This document shows positions 8,217 through 18,428 of a DNA stretch of 64,000 nucleotides, one piece after another. This DNA is from Paractinoplanes atraurantiacus (lineage in GTDB: Bacteria; Actinomycetota; Actinomycetes; Mycobacteriales; Micromonosporaceae). The translations under genes were made by a program, and so were the position numbers. Below the pieces are notes generated by a model. It was not told where the DNA came from. It did not search any database and saw nothing but the letters and a program-made list of their open reading frames with translations. How positions within the stretch are numbered: position 1 is the first letter of the stretch; the number at the start of each line of letters is the position of its first letter. The DNA lies in NCBI RefSeq assembly GCF_900215205.1, contig NZ_OBDY01000010.1:83862-147861 (forward strand), read 5' to 3'.

Positions 8217-8936
8217 ATGCGGCCGGCTGCGCTTCTCCTCGACTTCGGGGGCGTACTGGCGGACGCGCCGCCGCAGCGCAGCGCCCCGCCCGGTCTCGTT
8301 CTGCGCATCTTCAACCTGACCCGGGGCGCCCTGACGCCGGGGGAGATCCAGCGGTCGGTCACCGAGGGCGCGGCGGCGTACGCGCGGTGGCGCGACGAGG
8401 ACTGGCCGGACGAGCTGAGCCAGGCCGAGGTGTTCGAGCGGTTCATCCTGCCCGGCTGGCCGCCGGCGGCTCAGGTGCCGGTGCGCGGGGCGGTGCGGAA
8501 ATTGGCATACGAATGGGCGTGGCGCGACAATTGGGCGCTTCGTCCGGGCGTACCGGAAATGTTGAATTTTGCCCACCGGGCCGAGATCCCGCTCGCCGTG
8601 GTCAGCAACTCGCTGTCCGGCGCGGCCCACCGCGACTTCCTCGACAAGGCCGGCCTCGGCGACCTCTTCGCCGCCCAGATCTACAGCGACGAGGCCGGCG
8701 TCCGCAAGCCGAACCCGCAGATGATCTGGCACGCGACCGACGCGCTCGGCGTGGAGCCCGAGAAGTCCTGGTTCGTGGGGGACACCCCGCGCCGCGACAT
8801 CGAGTGCGGCCGCCGCGCCGGCGTCGGCCGGGCCATCCTCATGCCTTCGCCCCGCACGAGGACGGAACCGGACGGCCCGGCCCCGGACGACGTCGTCGAG
8901 GACGGGTTCGCCCTGCTCAAAATCTTGAAGGGATGA
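8217..8936 (+). CDS. HAD-superfamily hydrolase
   Basis: A 239-residue phosphatase-like protein of the HAD-IA group. Motif I is LLLDFGGVLAD, in which the second Asp of DxD is replaced by Gly as in other DFGGVL proteins. Motif II is VVSNSLSG, motif III Lys lies in VRKPNPQMI, and motif IV is WFVGDTPRRDIECGRRAG. The missing acid/base Asp in motif I suggests dehalogenase-like or altered chemistry. It is coupled to the ROK kinase (one-base gap), so the pair may handle a sugar phosphate. Its end overlaps the convergent methyltransferase gene by 20 bases. Confidence 0.85.
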   Translation: MRPAALLLDFGGVLADAPPQRSAPPGLVLRIFNLTRGALTPGEIQRSVTEGAAAYARWRDEDWPDELSQAEVFERFILPGWPPAAQVPVRGAVRKLAYEWAWRDNWALRPGVPEMLNFAHRAEIPLAVVSNSLSGAAHRDFLDKAGLGDLFAAQIYSDEAGVRKPNPQMIWHATDALGVEPEKSWFVGDTPRRDIECGRRAGVGRAILMPSPRTRTEPDGPAPDDVVEDGFALLKILKG

Positions 8937-9558
8937 GCTGCCAGACCGTCGTGTGGCGCACCGGCACGCTCTCCAGCGACACCGGCACCGGCACGTCGTA
9001 CGACGCCCGCTTGGTCAGGCCCTCGGACGGCAGATAGGCCCGGCCCGGGTCGCCGATCAGCACCAGGCTGCCCCGGCCGGCCGCGCGCCGCAGGAAAGGC
9101 AGCACCCGGGCCGCCATCTCGCGGCTGTAGAAGACGTCGCCGGCCAGCACCACGCCGTACGGATCGTCGGTGTCCAGCAGGTCGGCCTCCACCGTGCGTA
9201 CCTTCACGCCGTTGGCCTCCGCGTTGGCCTCGGCCGCGGCCAGCGAGTACGGATCCACGTCGTTGGCCGTCACCGGGCTCGCACCCACCTTGGCCGCGGC
9301 CACCGCCACCAGCCCCGACCCCGTCGCCAGATCGAGCACGCTGCGCCCGCTCACCAGCTTGGGATGGTCGACCACGTGCCGGGCCAGCGCCTGACCGCCC
9401 GCCCAGGCGAACGCCCAGAACGGCGGCGGCTGCTCGGCGCCGGCCTCCTCCGTCTTCTCCCACAGGGCGATCGGCTCCTCCGCCTGAAAAAGCGAGAGCT
9501 CGGGGACGAAGGGCACGGGCGCGAGCACGGTGTTGCCGCGGATGAACTCGAGGAGCAC
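8917..9558 (-). CDS. Class I SAM-dependent methyltransferase (METTL20/PrmA-like)
   Basis: A 213-residue methyltransferase. The SAM motifs are SVLDLATGSGLVAVAAAKVGA (motif I), a DVDPYSLAAAEAN loop and VLAGDVFYSREM. The segment PPPFWAFAWAGGQALARHV before motif I is typical of the lysine methyltransferase-like group that includes ETFB methyltransferases and nicotinamide N-methyltransferase-like proteins. The substrate is probably a protein lysine or a small molecule; the sequence does not decide. It starts with ATG at 9558, divergent from the GGDEF/EAL gene. Confidence 0.85.
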   Translation of the reverse strand: MLLEFIRGNTVLAPVPFVPELSLFQAEEPIALWEKTEEAGAEQPPPFWAFAWAGGQALARHVVDHPKLVSGRSVLDLATGSGLVAVAAAKVGASPVTANDVDPYSLAAAEANAEANGVKVRTVEADLLDTDDPYGVVLAGDVFYSREMAARVLPFLRRAAGRGSLVLIGDPGRAYLPSEGLTKRASYDVPVPVSLESVPVRHTTVWQLIPSRF

Positions 9559-9649
9559 ATGACGATTGTGCCGGTTTCACTCAGGTCACCCCGTGCCGGG
9601 CCGATCTGGCACCCCGCAGAACCGAGCGCGGAGTGGAGGCAAGGACAGG

Positions 9650-12628
9650 ATGCCGGCACGCTGGGCCGCCGCCTTCGGTGGCTGGATGGCGCTGATCGCC
9701 GTCCTCTTCGTGCTCGCGCCGGCCGACGCGCAGAGCCTGGTGCGCGTGATCGGCGGTCTCTCGGCGGTGGCCGCCGTCGCTCATGGCGTACGCCGGAACC
9801 AGCCGGCCGACCGCATGCCGTGGCGGCTCCTGGGGCTGGCCGTCGTGCTCTCCGCCTTCGGCGCCGCCGCCTATCGTGCGCCCGCCTGGGCCCTCGACCA
9901 CGTGCCGGGCCTGTCGACGGCCGGCGGCGTGCTCGCCCTGGTCGGCTATCCGGTCCTCGCCGGCGTGCTGCTCGTGCTGATCCGCCGGCGCACCGGCGGC
10001 CTGCGCGACCGGGCCGCCCTGCTCGACTCGCTCACCCTCACCTCCGGGGTGGCGCTGCTCGCCTGGAGCTTCGTGCTCGGACCCGACCTGAAGGCGGCCG
10101 ACGACTGGTCGACGGTCGCGTTCCCCCTGGCCGACCTGCTGCTGCTGGGCCTGCTGACCCGCCTGCTGACCGCGGGCCGCCCGGTCGCGGCCGGGCGGAT
10201 CCTCGGCGCCGGCCTGCTCGTCTCGCTGGCCGGCGACATCGTCTTCCAGCTCGGTCTGTCCGCGAGCGCGGCCGCCGTCGGCCACTTCGCCCTGTTCGCG
10301 GCGGCCGGGCTGACCGCGCTGCACCCGTCGATGATCGAGCTGAGCCGGGCCGCCCCGGCCGCCGAGACCGAGTTGACCCGGCCGCGGCTGGCCCTGCTCG
10401 GCCTGGCCTCGATGATGGCGCCGGCGGTGCTGCTGGTGCGCATGTTCCGCGACGGCGAAGTGCCCGATCTGACCGTCGTGGCGATCCTCAGCGCGGTCAC
10501 CTTCCTGCTGGTCCTGGTGCGCATGGCCGGGATCATGGCCAGTCACCGGCTCGCCCTGGCCCGGGAGCGGGCGCTCCGCCGGGCCTCGGCCGCGCTGGTC
10601 TCGGCCAATGCCACGGACGAGGTCAACGCGGCCGTACGCGTCGCGGTCGCCGAACTGCTGCCGCCGGACACCCCGCACGGGGTCGTCCTGGCCATGGCGG
10701 TCGACGGAGGCGACGGCGGGCCGACCCGGATCGTGCCCACCCGCGACGTCGACTGGGCGGTCGCGGTGCGGCTCACCAACTTCAGCATGACGCTGCGCAG
10801 CCCGATGATGCTCGGCGACCGCCCGGCCGGCGCCTCCCTGCTCGGCGTGCTGCACGTCGGCGCGCCCAGCCCGCTGCTGCCGGGCCTGCTGCGGGCGGTC
10901 GAGGTGCTGGCCGGGCAGGCGGCGCTCGCCCTGGAGCGGATCGAGCTCAGCCACGAGGTGATCCGGCGCAACAGCGAGACGTACTTCCGCACCCTCGTGC
11001 AGAACACCGCCGACGTCATCCTCATCGTCGACGAGCTGGACCGGATCCGCTACGCCAGCCCGTCGGCGGCGACCGTGCTCGGCCGCGACCCGAGCGGCAC
11101 GCTGCTGCCCGGCGTGATCCACCCGGGCGATCGGGGCCGGCTCGACGAGGTGCTGGCCGCGATCCGGGCCGGCGACACGATGCAGGAGGGGCTCGACTTC
11201 CGGGCCGTCGGACACCGCCGTACCCCCGTGCTCCTGGAAATGCACTCACAGGACCTGCGATCCGATCCCACGGTGGCCGGCGTGGTCGTGACCCTGCGGG
11301 ACGTCACCGAGCGCCGCCGCCTCGAACAGGAGCTGATCCACCAGGCGTTCCACGACTCGATGACCGGGCTCGCCAACCGGGTCCTGTTCCACGACCGGCT
11401 CGGGCACGCGCTGCACCGCGGCGCCCGCGACGGCTCGGTCGTCGGCGTGCTCTTCATCGACCTGGACGACTTCAAGAAGGTCAACGACACGCTCGGCCAC
11501 GCGGTCGGCGACCAGCTGCTGATCACGGTGGCGCACCGGATCGCCGGCGCCCTGCGGGCCGACGACACGGCGGCCCGTCTCGGCGGCGACGAGTTCGCCG
11601 CGCTGGTCGAGAACGTGCAGGACCCGGGCGCGGTCGAGGAGACCGCCCAGCGCATCCTGACCGCGCTGGCCGAGCCGGTGCCGCTCGACGACGGCACCAC
11701 CATCATGGCCGTGGCCAGCATCGGCATCACCACCACGCCCGAGGCCGACTCGGCCGACGAGCTGCTGCGCCAGGCCGACCTGGCGCTGTACGTGGCCAAG
11801 GGCGCCGGCAAGAACCAGTGGCGCCGCTACCAGGCCGACCTGCACGGCGCGATGGTCGAGCGGCTGGAGCTGCGCTCGGCGCTGGACCACGCGGCCCGCG
11901 AGGGACACTTCCTGCTCGCCTACCAGCCGATCGTCGACCTCGGCACCGACGAGCCGGTCGGCTACGAGGCCCTGGTCCGCTGGCACCACCCGACCCGCGG
12001 CGTGGTCCAGCCGGCCGAGTTCATCGAGGTGGCCGAGGAGAGCGGCCTGGTCGTCCCGATGGGCCGCTGGGTGCTGGAGCAGGCCCTGCACACGGTCGCC
12101 CAGTGGCGCCGCATCCTGCCGCGGTCCCGCCAGCCGTACGTCAGCGTCAACGTCTCGGTACGCCAGTTCCGCGAGGCCGGCTTCGCCGACGAGATCAAGC
12201 AGGCCCTGGCCAAGGCGGCCGTGCCACCGCACGCCCTGATGCTGGAGCTGAACGAGACGGCGCTGGCCGGGGAGAACGAGTCGATCCGCCCCGTCCTGCA
12301 GGACCTTCGGGACCATGGCGTACGCATCGCGGTCGACTACTTCGGCTCCGAGCTCGACGGCCTGCCGCTGGACGTGGTGAAGATCGACAAGTCGGCCATC
12401 GACGACATCGCCCAGAGCCAGGACCAGCTGACCCGCGTGCAGGGCATGGTCGCCCTCTCCCGCCAGTACGGCCTGACGGTCATCGCCGAGGGCATCGAGA
12501 GCACCACCCACCGCGACCTGCTGGCCTGGCTCGGCTGCCCTCTGGGCCAGGGCTACCTGTTCTCCAGCCCGGTCGACGGCACCGAGGCCCTGAGCCAGAT
12601 GACCGACCGCCTACCGCTGGTCGCCTAG
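9650..12628 (+). CDS. Membrane-bound PAS-GGDEF-EAL cyclic-di-GMP protein with altered EAL site
   Basis: A 992-residue protein. The start is ATG 9650 with GGAGG at 9635-9639. Residues 1-300 hold about nine hydrophobic helices as a membrane sensor, followed by a GAF-like stretch and a PAS domain (about 442-545). The GGDEF domain near residue 643 has an intact active-site motif (RLGGDEFAALV), so diguanylate cyclase activity is plausible. The EAL domain begins with GYEALVRW (about 770) and keeps SVNVSVRQF, LELNETAL, VKIDKS and IAEGIES. The metal-binding DDFG motif reads VDYFGSELDGL (near 895), so the second Asp is Tyr. Phosphodiesterase activity is therefore doubtful; it may be mainly a cyclase or c-di-GMP receptor. 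Confidence 0.92.
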   Translation: MPARWAAAFGGWMALIAVLFVLAPADAQSLVRVIGGLSAVAAVAHGVRRNQPADRMPWRLLGLAVVLSAFGAAAYRAPAWALDHVPGLSTAGGVLALVGYPVLAGVLLVLIRRRTGGLRDRAALLDSLTLTSGVALLAWSFVLGPDLKAADDWSTVAFPLADLLLLGLLTRLLTAGRPVAAGRILGAGLLVSLAGDIVFQLGLSASAAAVGHFALFAAAGLTALHPSMIELSRAAPAAETELTRPRLALLGLASMMAPAVLLVRMFRDGEVPDLTVVAILSAVTFLLVLVRMAGIMASHRLALARERALRRASAALVSANATDEVNAAVRVAVAELLPPDTPHGVVLAMAVDGGDGGPTRIVPTRDVDWAVAVRLTNFSMTLRSPMMLGDRPAGASLLGVLHVGAPSPLLPGLLRAVEVLAGQAALALERIELSHEVIRRNSETYFRTLVQNTADVILIVDELDRIRYASPSAATVLGRDPSGTLLPGVIHPGDRGRLDEVLAAIRAGDTMQEGLDFRAVGHRRTPVLLEMHSQDLRSDPTVAGVVVTLRDVTERRRLEQELIHQAFHDSMTGLANRVLFHDRLGHALHRGARDGSVVGVLFIDLDDFKKVNDTLGHAVGDQLLITVAHRIAGALRADDTAARLGGDEFAALVENVQDPGAVEETAQRILTALAEPVPLDDGTTIMAVASIGITTTPEADSADELLRQADLALYVAKGAGKNQWRRYQADLHGAMVERLELRSALDHAAREGHFLLAYQPIVDLGTDEPVGYEALVRWHHPTRGVVQPAEFIEVAEESGLVVPMGRWVLEQALHTVAQWRRILPRSRQPYVSVNVSVRQFREAGFADEIKQALAKAAVPPHALMLELNETALAGENESIRPVLQDLRDHGVRIAVDYFGSELDGLPLDVVKIDKSAIDDIAQSQDQLTRVQGMVALSRQYGLTVIAEGIESTTHRDLLAWLGCPLGQGYLFSSPVDGTEALSQMTDRLPLVA

Positions 12629-13701
12629 TAGGGGTTTCCGGTGCCGGGCAGGCGGCCGCGGAGCAGGCCGCCGAAGCGGCCCGGGAGGTCGGGGTCGGCC
12701 GACAGGGGCGGGCCGTCGCCGTGTGCGCGGTCGGCCATGCCGGCGATCAGTTCCCTCAGGGACTCGACGGCGTCCTGGGTGGGGCGCCAGCCGAGCTCGG
12801 TGGCGGCGCGGTCGCAGGACATCAGCGGTGCCTTCAGGGCGAGCCGCACCCAGCCGGCGTCGATCGGCTGCAGGCGCAGCCACCACGACAGGGCGGCGGC
12901 GCCGGTCAGGGCCGCGCCGGGGACCGGGACGCGGATGCCGTGGAAGGCCCGGGCCGCCACCTGCGGGTCGAGGACCGGGCCGGCGGCGATGTTGAAGGCG
13001 CCGTGCACGTCGGAGAGGACGGCGCGGGCGTACGCGTCGGCCACGTCGTCCGCGTGCACCGCCTGCAGGCGCAGCGACGGGTGGGACGGGACGGCGGGGA
13101 TCCACTGCGGCCTCAGCAGGCGCGCCGGCAACAGTGGGCCCGCGAAGTACCGGGCGATCTCGGTGCCGACCGCGCGCTGGAAGATCAGGCCGGGGCGCAG
13201 GCGGACCACGCGCAGGGTCGGATGTTCCGACTCGACGGCGTCCAGCATCCGTTCGACCTGGGCCTTGTGGCGGCTGTAGGAGGACGCGAGGACCCCGTTG
13301 CGCGACCAGTTCTCCCGGACGAAGGCGTCCTTCGGCCCCGGTGAGTAGACGCCGACCGACGACGCCTGCACCAGCGCGCGGGCCCCGGACCGCAGCACGG
13401 CCCGGGCCACCGCCCGGCTGCCCAGCACGTTCGTGCGGTAGAGCAGGTGCTGGTCGTGGCTGGGCTGGATCTGCCAGGCCAGGTGCACCACGGCGTCCGC
13501 TCCGGTGAACACCTCGGTGAGGCGCTCGGTGGCGTCCTCGGCCCCGATGTCGACCGAGTGCCAGGTCGCACCGGCGTACGCGCCGACCGGGTCGGGCAGC
13601 CGCCGGGCCACCCCGGCGACCTCGACATCGGGCTCCGCGGCCAGACGGCGCAGCAGGGCGGTTCCGGCGTTGCCGGTGGCTCCGACGATGACGACTCGCA
13701 T
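12625..13701 (-). CDS. NAD(P)-dependent epimerase/dehydratase (extended SDR)
   Basis: A 358-residue Rossmann-fold enzyme. The N-terminal nucleotide motif is VVIVGATGNAGTALLRRL. The catalytic triad region is QASSVGVYS with SYSRHKAQVER (YxxxK). RLRPGLIFQRAVG and the later ADDVADAYARAVL are typical of the sugar-nucleotide epimerase family. The extended C-terminus (LSWWLRLQPIDAGWVRLALKAPLMSCDRAATELGWRP) matches the actinobacterial NAD-dependent epimerases of unknown substrate. The ATG at 13701 is chosen because it directly precedes the Rossmann motif. It overlaps the end of the GGDEF/EAL gene by four bases on the opposite strand. Confidence 0.87.
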   Translation of the reverse strand: MRVVIVGATGNAGTALLRRLAAEPDVEVAGVARRLPDPVGAYAGATWHSVDIGAEDATERLTEVFTGADAVVHLAWQIQPSHDQHLLYRTNVLGSRAVARAVLRSGARALVQASSVGVYSPGPKDAFVRENWSRNGVLASSYSRHKAQVERMLDAVESEHPTLRVVRLRPGLIFQRAVGTEIARYFAGPLLPARLLRPQWIPAVPSHPSLRLQAVHADDVADAYARAVLSDVHGAFNIAAGPVLDPQVAARAFHGIRVPVPGAALTGAAALSWWLRLQPIDAGWVRLALKAPLMSCDRAATELGWRPTQDAVESLRELIAGMADRAHGDGPPLSADPDLPGRFGGLLRGRLPGTGNPY

Positions 13702-13762
13702 GCATGGCCCGTACCCGAGCGGAAGCGGTTGAATCACTTCCGGCGGGGTAGGCAGTCCCCAC

Positions 13763-14235
13763 ATGATCCTCGTCGTGAACGGCGTCGAGCACGAGCTCGA
13801 CCTGGACCCGCGCACCACGCTGCTGGACGCGTTGCGCGAGCACATCGGCCTGACCGGCGCCAAGAAGGGCTGCGACCACGGCCAGTGCGGCGCCTGCACG
13901 GTGCTGCTCGACGGCCGCCGGGTGAACAGCTGCCTGATCCTGGCCGTCACCCAGCAGGGCACCCCGATCACCACGATCGAGGGAATCGACCATCCGGTGC
14001 AGCGTGGGTTCCTCGAGCACGACGGCTTCCAGTGCGGTTATTGCACGCCGGGCCAGATCTGCTCGGCCGTCGGCATGCTCGACGAGGTCGCACAGGGATG
14101 GCCGAGCGCGGTCACCGACGGCGGCGGCGACGATCTGCTCAGCGACGCCGAGGTCCGGGAGCGGATGAGCGGCAACCTGTGCCGGTGCGGCGCGTACGCG
14201 AACATGGTTCCGGCCATCAAAGAGGCGGCAGCCCA

Positions 14236-14239
<4 letters not shown>
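13763..14239 (+). CDS. Molybdenum hydroxylase, 2Fe-2S subunit
   Basis: Small subunit (158 residues) of a xanthine dehydrogenase/aldehyde oxidoreductase-type enzyme. The plant-type 2Fe-2S cluster ligands are in CDHGQCGACTV and a later Cys near VNSC. The second cluster is in CGYCTPGQ and MSGNLCRCGAY. It transfers electrons from the molybdenum site to FAD. E. coli PaoA, the closest well-known type, has a Tat signal. This one begins directly with the ferredoxin fold, so the complex is probably cytoplasmic. The stop overlaps the next start (GTGA at 14236-14239). Confidence 0.93.
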
Positions 14240-15179
<940 letters not shown>

Positions 15180-15183
<4 letters not shown>

Positions 15184-17231
15184 CCGCCACCGCACGCCGT
15201 GCCGTCGGGCAGCCGCTGCAACGCGTCGAGGGGCCGGACAAGGTCACCGGCGCCGCCAAGTACGCGGCCGAATATCAGGTGGACGGCGACCTCGCGTACG
15301 CCTGGGTCGTGCAGTCGCCCGTGGCCCGCGGCCGCCTCGCCGACGTGCAGGTCGATCCACTGCTCGACGTCATCGCCGTTCTCTGGCACGGCAACGCCCT
15401 GCCGCTCGAGGACTCCGACGACCCGGAGCTGGCCGTGCTTCAGAGCGACCGGATCAGCTATCGCGGTCAGGCCGTGGCGCTGGTGGTCGCCCGCAGCCTC
15501 GAAGCGGCCCGGCGCGGCGCGCAGGAGCTGTCGCTGACCATCGAGAAGGAGCCGCACGACGCGGTCCTGCGCACCGACGATCCGGACCTGTACACCCCGG
15601 ACGTCGTCAACCCGAGCTTTCCGTCGGAGACCTCGGCCGGTGACGTGTCGGTGGAGGCGCCGGTGGCGGTCGACGTCACCTACACGACGCCGGCGCTGCA
15701 CAACAACCCGATGGAGCCGCACGCCACGACCGCGCTGTGGTCCGGCGACGACCTGATTCTGTACGACTCGAACCAGCACCCGGCCGGCGTCGCCGCCACC
15801 GTCGGCGCGCTCTTCGGCCTCGAACCCGACCAGGTGCACGTGGTGACCGAGCACGTCGGTGGCGGCTTCGGCTCCAAGGGCACGGCCCGCCCCAACGCCG
15901 TCCTGGCCGCGATGGCGGCGAAGGTGACCGGCCACCCGGTGAAGCTGGCCCTGCCCCGGCGGGCCCTGTTCAGCATGGTCGGCCACCGCACGCCGACGAT
16001 CCAGCGCGTGCGGCTCGGCGCCACCGCCGACGGCGTGCTCCAGGTGATCGACCACGAGGCGTACTCGCAAAGCTCCCGTCTCTTCGAATTCGCCGAGCAG
16101 ACTGCGGTGGCGACCCGGCACATGTACGCCGCCCCCAACCGCCGCACGGGCCATCGCCTGGCCCGGCTCGACATGCCGACGCCGCGCTGGATGCGCGCGC
16201 CCGGCGAGGCCCCCGGCATGGTGGCGCTCGAATGCGCGATGGACGAGCTGGCCGTCGCGCTCGACATGGACCCGATCGAGCTGCGCGTGCGCAACGAGCC
16301 CACGGTGGACCCGGACTCGGGAAAGCCGTTCACCTCACGCCACTACGTCGAATGCCTCCGCCAGGGCGCGGCCCGCTTCGGCTGGGAAGATCGCGACCTT
16401 CGGCCCCGGCAGCGCCGCGAGGGCGACTGGTGGATCGGCACGGGCGTGGCCGGCGCGACCTATCCGACCATGGCCCAGCCCTCCACGGCCCGCGTCCGCG
16501 ACCTCGGCACACAGGAGTTCGAGGTGGCGATCGCGGCGGCCGACCTCGGCACCGGCGCCCGCACGATTCTCACCCAGATCGCGGCCGACGAGCTGGGCGT
16601 GCCGGTCGAGCGGGTGCGCTTGCGCATCGGCGACAGCACGCTGCCGCCCGCCTCGGTGGCCGGCGGCTCCTCGGGCAGCGCCTCCTGGGGCTGGGCGGTG
16701 ACCGGCGCCTGCCGCGCGCTGCGCGAGACCGGGAAGAGCGAGGCCGTCTTCGACAGCTCGGAGCTCATCGCCGAGCAGGAGAAAGAGGGAAAGCACGCCT
16801 TCGGCGCCCATTTCGCGGAGGTACGCGTCGACGCCGTCACCGGCGAGGTGCGGGTGTCCCGGCTCTTCGGCATGTACGCGTGCGGCCGCATCCTGAACCC
16901 GCGTACGGCCCGCAGCCAGTTCCTCGGCGGCATGGTGATGGGCATGGGGATGGCCCTGCACGAGGAGGGCGTGCTCGACCCGGCGATGGGCGACTGGGTC
17001 AACCACGACCTGGCCGAATATCACATCCCGGCCCACGCCGACGTCGAGTCGGTCGAGGCGGAGTGGCTCGACGAGCAGGACACGTCGCTCAACCCGATGG
17101 GCAGCAAGGGCATCGGCGAGATCGGCATCGTCGGCTCCCCGGCCGCCATCCTCAACGCGATCTGGCACGCCACCGGCGTCCGCGTCCGCGACCTGCCGGC
17201 CCGCCTCGACAAGATCCTGCCGTATCTGTAG
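15180..17231 (+). CDS. Molybdenum hydroxylase, molybdopterin-binding large subunit
   Basis: Catalytic subunit (683 residues) of the aldehyde oxidoreductase/xanthine dehydrogenase family. The N-terminal domain has VGQPLQRVEGPDKVTGAAKYAAEY. Cofactor-binding segments include VTEHVGGGFGSKG, RAPGEAPGM and GGSSGSASWGWAV. The active-site Glu lies in GSKGIGEIGIVG near the C-terminus. Length and order (2Fe-2S, FAD, Mo) match PaoABC/YagTSR, suggesting an aldehyde or aromatic heterocycle substrate. No XdhC/MocA maturation gene is adjacent, so cofactor sulfuration must be supplied elsewhere. Confidence 0.93.
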
Positions 17232-17300
17232 CGCCTTTTTCAGCCGCCGCGACGGCTCCGGTCCCCACGAGCACCCAGCCGAGGCCGCGATGGGAGCCCA

Positions 17301-18344
17301 TCATTGGATGCGCTTGCCTCGAAGAATCACGGCCCGCGGTTTGCCGAGCAGGTTGAGATCCGCGCGCGGATCGGCGTCGTAGACGACGGCGTCGGCCGGG
17401 GCGCCCTCGACCAGGCCGGGCAGGCCGAGGTAGGCGCGGGCGGTCCAGGACGCGGCGGCGATCGCCTCGTGCGGGGACACCCTGGCCGCGACCATGGCCC
17501 GGACCTCCCGGGCGATGCCGCCGTGCGGCCGCGTGTCCGTGCCGGCCAGCACGGTCACCCCGGCCTCGACGGCGGCGGCGGTCAGCCGGCCGTGCGCGCT
17601 CGCCCCCGGCACGTACCAGCTGCGGCCGGCCGCCTCCGGGTCGGCGGCGATCCGCTGAAGAGACTCGGTGATCACCGCCAGCGTGGGGGTCAGCGCGATG
17701 CCGCGCTCCGCCAAAAGCGGCAGCAGAGCGGGATCGAGGCCCATGCCGTGCTCGATCGAGTCCACGCCCGCCTCGACCGCGGCCTCACCGCCCGCGGCGT
17801 GCTGCGAATGCACGGCCAGGCGCCCGCCCGCCGCGTGCACCCGCGCGACCGCCTCCCGCAGCACGCCGACCGGGATGACGTCGTCGCCGGGCTTCCAGTC
17901 GACGACGACCTTCGCCCACCCCGTACGCCCGGCCTGCTCGGCCGCGACGGCGGGCAGGTCGACCGGCTCGGGCCGCCGACCCCACCCCTCGAAGAACTGT
18001 CCCTGCTGGACGATCCACGGCCCGGCATGGACGGCCCGCGGGCTGTCGTCCTCGCCGCCGAACCACGCGGGCGGATCGCCGGCCAGACCGGGCGACCGGA
18101 TCAGCGTGACCCCCGAGTCCAGATGGGCCCGCAGATCACTGCGGAGGATGTCGTCGTCCAACGGCCGGCCGGGCGCTTCAGCTCCCGGATGGGTGTGCGC
18201 GTCGACCAGCCCCGGCAGGATCCAGCCCTCGGCGACCAACTCGGCCCCGGGAACCGGATCGGCGGTCCACCGGTCGCCGTCGGCGTAGAGGTCGACGGGC
18301 TCACCATCGGAAAGGGCGACGCCCCGGATGCGCAGCACTGCCAT
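17301..18344 (-). CDS. Metal-dependent amidohydrolase (imidazolonepropionase-like)
   Basis: A 347-residue amidohydrolase. The metal ligands visible are HxH in LVDAHTHPG, Lys in VVVDWKPGDD, His in AVHSQH, His in SIEHGMG and the catalytic Asp in LAGTDTRPHG. This is the pattern of the imidazolonepropionase/prolidase-like branch that hydrolyses cyclic amides or peptides. The substrate is unknown. The gene faces the molybdenum hydroxylase operon with a 69-base gap and has no obvious partner downstream. The ATG at 18344 follows a plausible purine-rich site on the minus strand. Confidence 0.88.
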   Translation of the reverse strand: MAVLRIRGVALSDGEPVDLYADGDRWTADPVPGAELVAEGWILPGLVDAHTHPGAEAPGRPLDDDILRSDLRAHLDSGVTLIRSPGLAGDPPAWFGGEDDSPRAVHAGPWIVQQGQFFEGWGRRPEPVDLPAVAAEQAGRTGWAKVVVDWKPGDDVIPVGVLREAVARVHAAGGRLAVHSQHAAGGEAAVEAGVDSIEHGMGLDPALLPLLAERGIALTPTLAVITESLQRIAADPEAAGRSWYVPGASAHGRLTAAAVEAGVTVLAGTDTRPHGGIAREVRAMVAARVSPHEAIAAASWTARAYLGLPGLVEGAPADAVVYDADPRADLNLLGKPRAVILRGKRIQ

Positions 18345-18428
18345 GCCGGGAGCCTATCGACGCGTGGCAATGGACGAGCCGCCCCGGCGCCGGAGAATCG
18401 GCTACGAGGCGGCTCGGGTCTTGGCGGG

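Noticed and set aside
8953..13344. A 1463-codon plus-strand open frame spanning several genes
   Set aside because: It runs antisense to the methyltransferase and epimerase genes and out of frame through the GGDEF/EAL gene. The composition (Arg, Gly, Ala, Pro) is that of a third-position shadow.
18372..18424. GAGCCGCC/GGCGGCTC pair after the cellulase gene as a terminator
   Set aside because: An 8-bp stem with a loop over 20 bases and no T-tract is not convincing in such GC-rich DNA.
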